Assembly: GCA_035693105.1 (NCBI GenBank)
Contig: DASSHC010000091.1
Coordinates: 1 to 6,738 of the forward strand
Reading direction: 5' to 3'
DNA length: 6,738 nt
Origin: DASSHC01 sp035693105
Lineage (GTDB): Bacteria; Chloroflexota; Chloroflexia; Thermomicrobiales; Thermomicrobiaceae
Shown here: one piece after another, positions 5,285 through 6,738 of the stretch
Numbering within the stretch: position 1 is the stretch's first letter
Layout of the letters: every line of letters starts with the position of its first letter
Program-made: the position numbers and the translations under genes
The notes under the pieces: generated by a model
Databases searched by the model: none
Told to the model about the DNA's origin: nothing
What the model saw: only the letters and a program-made list of their open reading frames with translations

Positions 5285-6190
5285 ATGGAGCAGGGGGTGA
5301 CGGTGCCGCGGCCGAGCGCGTGGCGGGCCTGGGTGCATGCCGCGCGGCCGCCGACGCTACCGGCGGCGGTGGTGCCCGTGCTGGTCGGCACGGCGGCGGG
5401 CGTGCGCGACGCCTCGTTCCACCTGCTCCCCTTTCTCGGGGCGTTCATCGCCGCGCTCCTGATCCAGATCGGGACCAACTTCGCCAACGACCTGTCCGAT
5501 TTCCATAAGGGCGCCGACACCGAGTCGCGGGTCGGGCCAGCGCGCATCACGGCCAGCGGCATCGCCACGCCGTCCCAGGTCAGGAAGGCGACGATTGTCA
5601 CCTTCGGCCTGGCGCTGCTGATCGGCCTCTACCTGGTCGCGGTCGGTGGCTGGCCGATCCTGGTCATTGGCCTGGCCTCGATCCTGGCCGGGCTCGCCTA
5701 CACCGGAGGTCCCTGGCCGCTCGGCTACCATGGGCTGGGCGACATCTTCGTCTTCGTCTTCTTCGGCGTGATCGCGGTCGCCGGCAGCGCCTATCTGCAG
5801 ACCGGCGACCTGAGCACGCTGGCGCTGGCGGCGTCGATCCCGGTCGGGCTGCTGGTAACTAACATCCTGGTGATCAACAACCTGCGTGATTTAGCCACCG
5901 ACCGCGCGGCGGGCAAGAACACGCTGGCCGTGCGGCTGGGGCCGAACCCGACGCGCGTGCAGTACGCCCTCTTCTCGGTGGTGGCCTACGTGGTGCCGGC
6001 GCTGCTGATCGTCGCTCATCTGGCGCCGCTCTGGGCCCTCCTTCCCTGGCTGACGCTGCCGTTGGCGGCGCGCTTGACAAGCACGGTCCTCGGCGGCATG
6101 ACCGGCCGCTCACTCAACCGCGTGTTACAGCTCACCGGCCAGCTCCATCTCCTCTTCGGCATCCTCTTCGCCCTCGGCCTCTTGCTGTGA
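5285..6190 (+). CDS. menA: 1,4-dihydroxy-2-naphthoate polyprenyltransferase MenA
   Basis: 301 residues from ATG 5285, usual for the family. This integral membrane UbiA-superfamily enzyme prenylates and decarboxylates DHNA to demethylmenaquinol. The N-terminus ARPPTLPAAVVPVLVGTA (20-37) is the typical MenA start. The first Asp-rich motif is NDLSDFHKGADT (68-79), which binds the polyprenyl diphosphate via Mg. The second is NNLRDLATDRAAGKNTLAVRLG (198-219). Between and after them are several hydrophobic membrane segments (about 104-120, 123-140, 152-170, 180-198, 228-246, 248-264, 285-301). TTG 5279 and GTG 5282 are in-frame alternatives that would add one or two residues; the TTG has the better spacing to GGAGGA. 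It is separated from menB by the inverted repeat and overlaps menC by 4 bp. Ubiquinone-type UbiA proteins share the fold, but the motif details and operon point to MenA. Confidence 0.96.
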   Translation: MEQGVTVPRPSAWRAWVHAARPPTLPAAVVPVLVGTAAGVRDASFHLLPFLGAFIAALLIQIGTNFANDLSDFHKGADTESRVGPARITASGIATPSQVRKATIVTFGLALLIGLYLVAVGGWPILVIGLASILAGLAYTGGPWPLGYHGLGDIFVFVFFGVIAVAGSAYLQTGDLSTLALAASIPVGLLVTNILVINNLRDLATDRAAGKNTLAVRLGPNPTRVQYALFSVVAYVVPALLIVAHLAPLWALLPWLTLPLAARLTSTVLGGMTGRSLNRVLQLTGQLHLLFGILFALGLLL

Positions 6191-6738
6191 GGATTCGCGC
6201 CCTCTCCTGGCGGCGCTACCGCATCCCGTTGGTGGCGCCGTTCGCGACGGCGCACGGAGTCCTGACGGAGCGGCACGGGCTGCTGCTGCAGCTTGAGACC
6301 GACGAGGGCGTGACCGGGCTGGGCGAGGCCGCGCCGCTGCCAGGCTTCGGCGGGGACGTGAAGGCGGCCGAGGCCGCCTTGCGTGTGCTGGCGCCGCTCG
6401 TCCAGGGGTTGCCGCTGGGGCAACTCCCGGCGGTGCTCGGCGGCCTGCCCGGCGGCGTACCGGGCATGGCTGCCGCCCGCTGCGCGCTGGACATCGCCGC
6501 GCTCGACGCCGAGGGACAGGCGGTGAGCAAGCCCGTCGCGGCGCTGCTGGCGCGAGAGTGGGTGGAGACGGTCCCGGTGAACGCGACGGTGGGCGCGGCG
6601 CTCCCGGTCGACGCGGTGAAGGAGTGCCGCGCGGCAGTGGCGGCCGGATTCCGCTGCGTCAAGCTGAAGGTGGGCGTAACCGATTCGCGCGCGTTCGAGT
6701 TCGCGCGTATCGAGGCGGTGCGCGCGGCCCTGCCGCCG
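6187..6738 (+). CDS. menC: o-Succinylbenzoate synthase MenC, N-terminal part (3' end outside window)
   Basis: Open from GTG 6187 to the window edge with no stop; 184 residues are visible, about half of the expected 320-380. This enolase-superfamily enzyme dehydrates SHCHC (the MenH product) to o-succinylbenzoate. Seen: the capping-domain start RIPLVAPFATAHG (12-24), RHGLLLQLETDEG (29-41), GLGEAAPLPGFG (44-55, substrate-loop region), ALDIAALDAEGQA (100-112), VPVNATVG (129-136), and the barrel-strand lysine motif VKLKVG (158-163) with K159 and K161, the K-x-K acid/base pair. The metal ligands lie beyond the edge. The GTG overlaps the menA stop (GTGA, 4 bp), implying coupled translation. The APLPGF loop resembles classical OSBS enzymes more than the OSBS/N-acylamino-acid racemase group, though the second activity cannot be excluded from half a protein. 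Confidence 0.93.
   Translation, partial: MRIRALSWRRYRIPLVAPFATAHGVLTERHGLLLQLETDEGVTGLGEAAPLPGFGGDVKAAEAALRVLAPLVQGLPLGQLPAVLGGLPGGVPGMAAARCALDIAALDAEGQAVSKPVAALLAREWVETVPVNATVGAALPVDAVKECRAAVAAGFRCVKLKVGVTDSRAFEFARIEAVRAALPP

Overview
This window is a block of menaquinone (vitamin K2) biosynthesis genes, all on the + strand and tightly packed. The order is menF (3' part only), menD, menH, a GNAT-type N-acetyltransferase, a PF06475 'putative glycolipid-binding' protein, menB, a non-coding repeat element, menA, and menC (5' part only). The DNA is very GC-rich, with G or C at most third codon positions. It uses GTG and TTG starts freely and has Shine-Dalgarno-like sites. Together with an o-succinylbenzoate-type menaquinone pathway and an interspersed-looking repeat that begins CCCTCACCCCC and contains CCCCTCTCC, this suggests a high-GC Chloroflexota bacterium, possibly Thermomicrobia-like. 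That assignment is inference; a high-GC actinobacterium or deinococcal relative is not excluded.

Layout. Positions 1-3061 hold the first three pathway steps: chorismate to isochorismate (MenF), to SEPHCHC (MenD), to SHCHC (MenH). Stop and start codons overlap at both junctions. Positions 3058-4240 hold two genes with no known place in the pathway, the acetyltransferase and the PF06475 protein. The first overlaps menH by 4 bp and the second follows after 1 bp. Positions 4272-5096 are menB (DHNA-CoA synthase). Positions 5097-5284 are non-coding and carry a roughly 140-bp imperfect inverted repeat with nested hairpins. Positions 5285-6190 are menA (DHNA prenyltransferase, membrane). From 6187 to the window edge is menC (o-succinylbenzoate synthase), overlapping menA by 4 bp.

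How the genes work together. MenF, MenD, MenH and MenC convert chorismate to o-succinylbenzoate. A CoA ligase (MenE, not in the window) activates it, MenB closes the naphthoquinone ring, a thioesterase (not in the window) releases DHNA, and MenA attaches the polyprenyl tail at the membrane. MenE, the thioesterase and the final methyltransferase (MenG/UbiE) must lie elsewhere, if present. I see no promoter, RNA gene, CRISPR array, insertion sequence or tRNA. The most unusual content is the coupled GNAT/PF06475 pair inside the operon and the inverted-repeat element between menB and menA. I found no clear evidence of an undescribed system.
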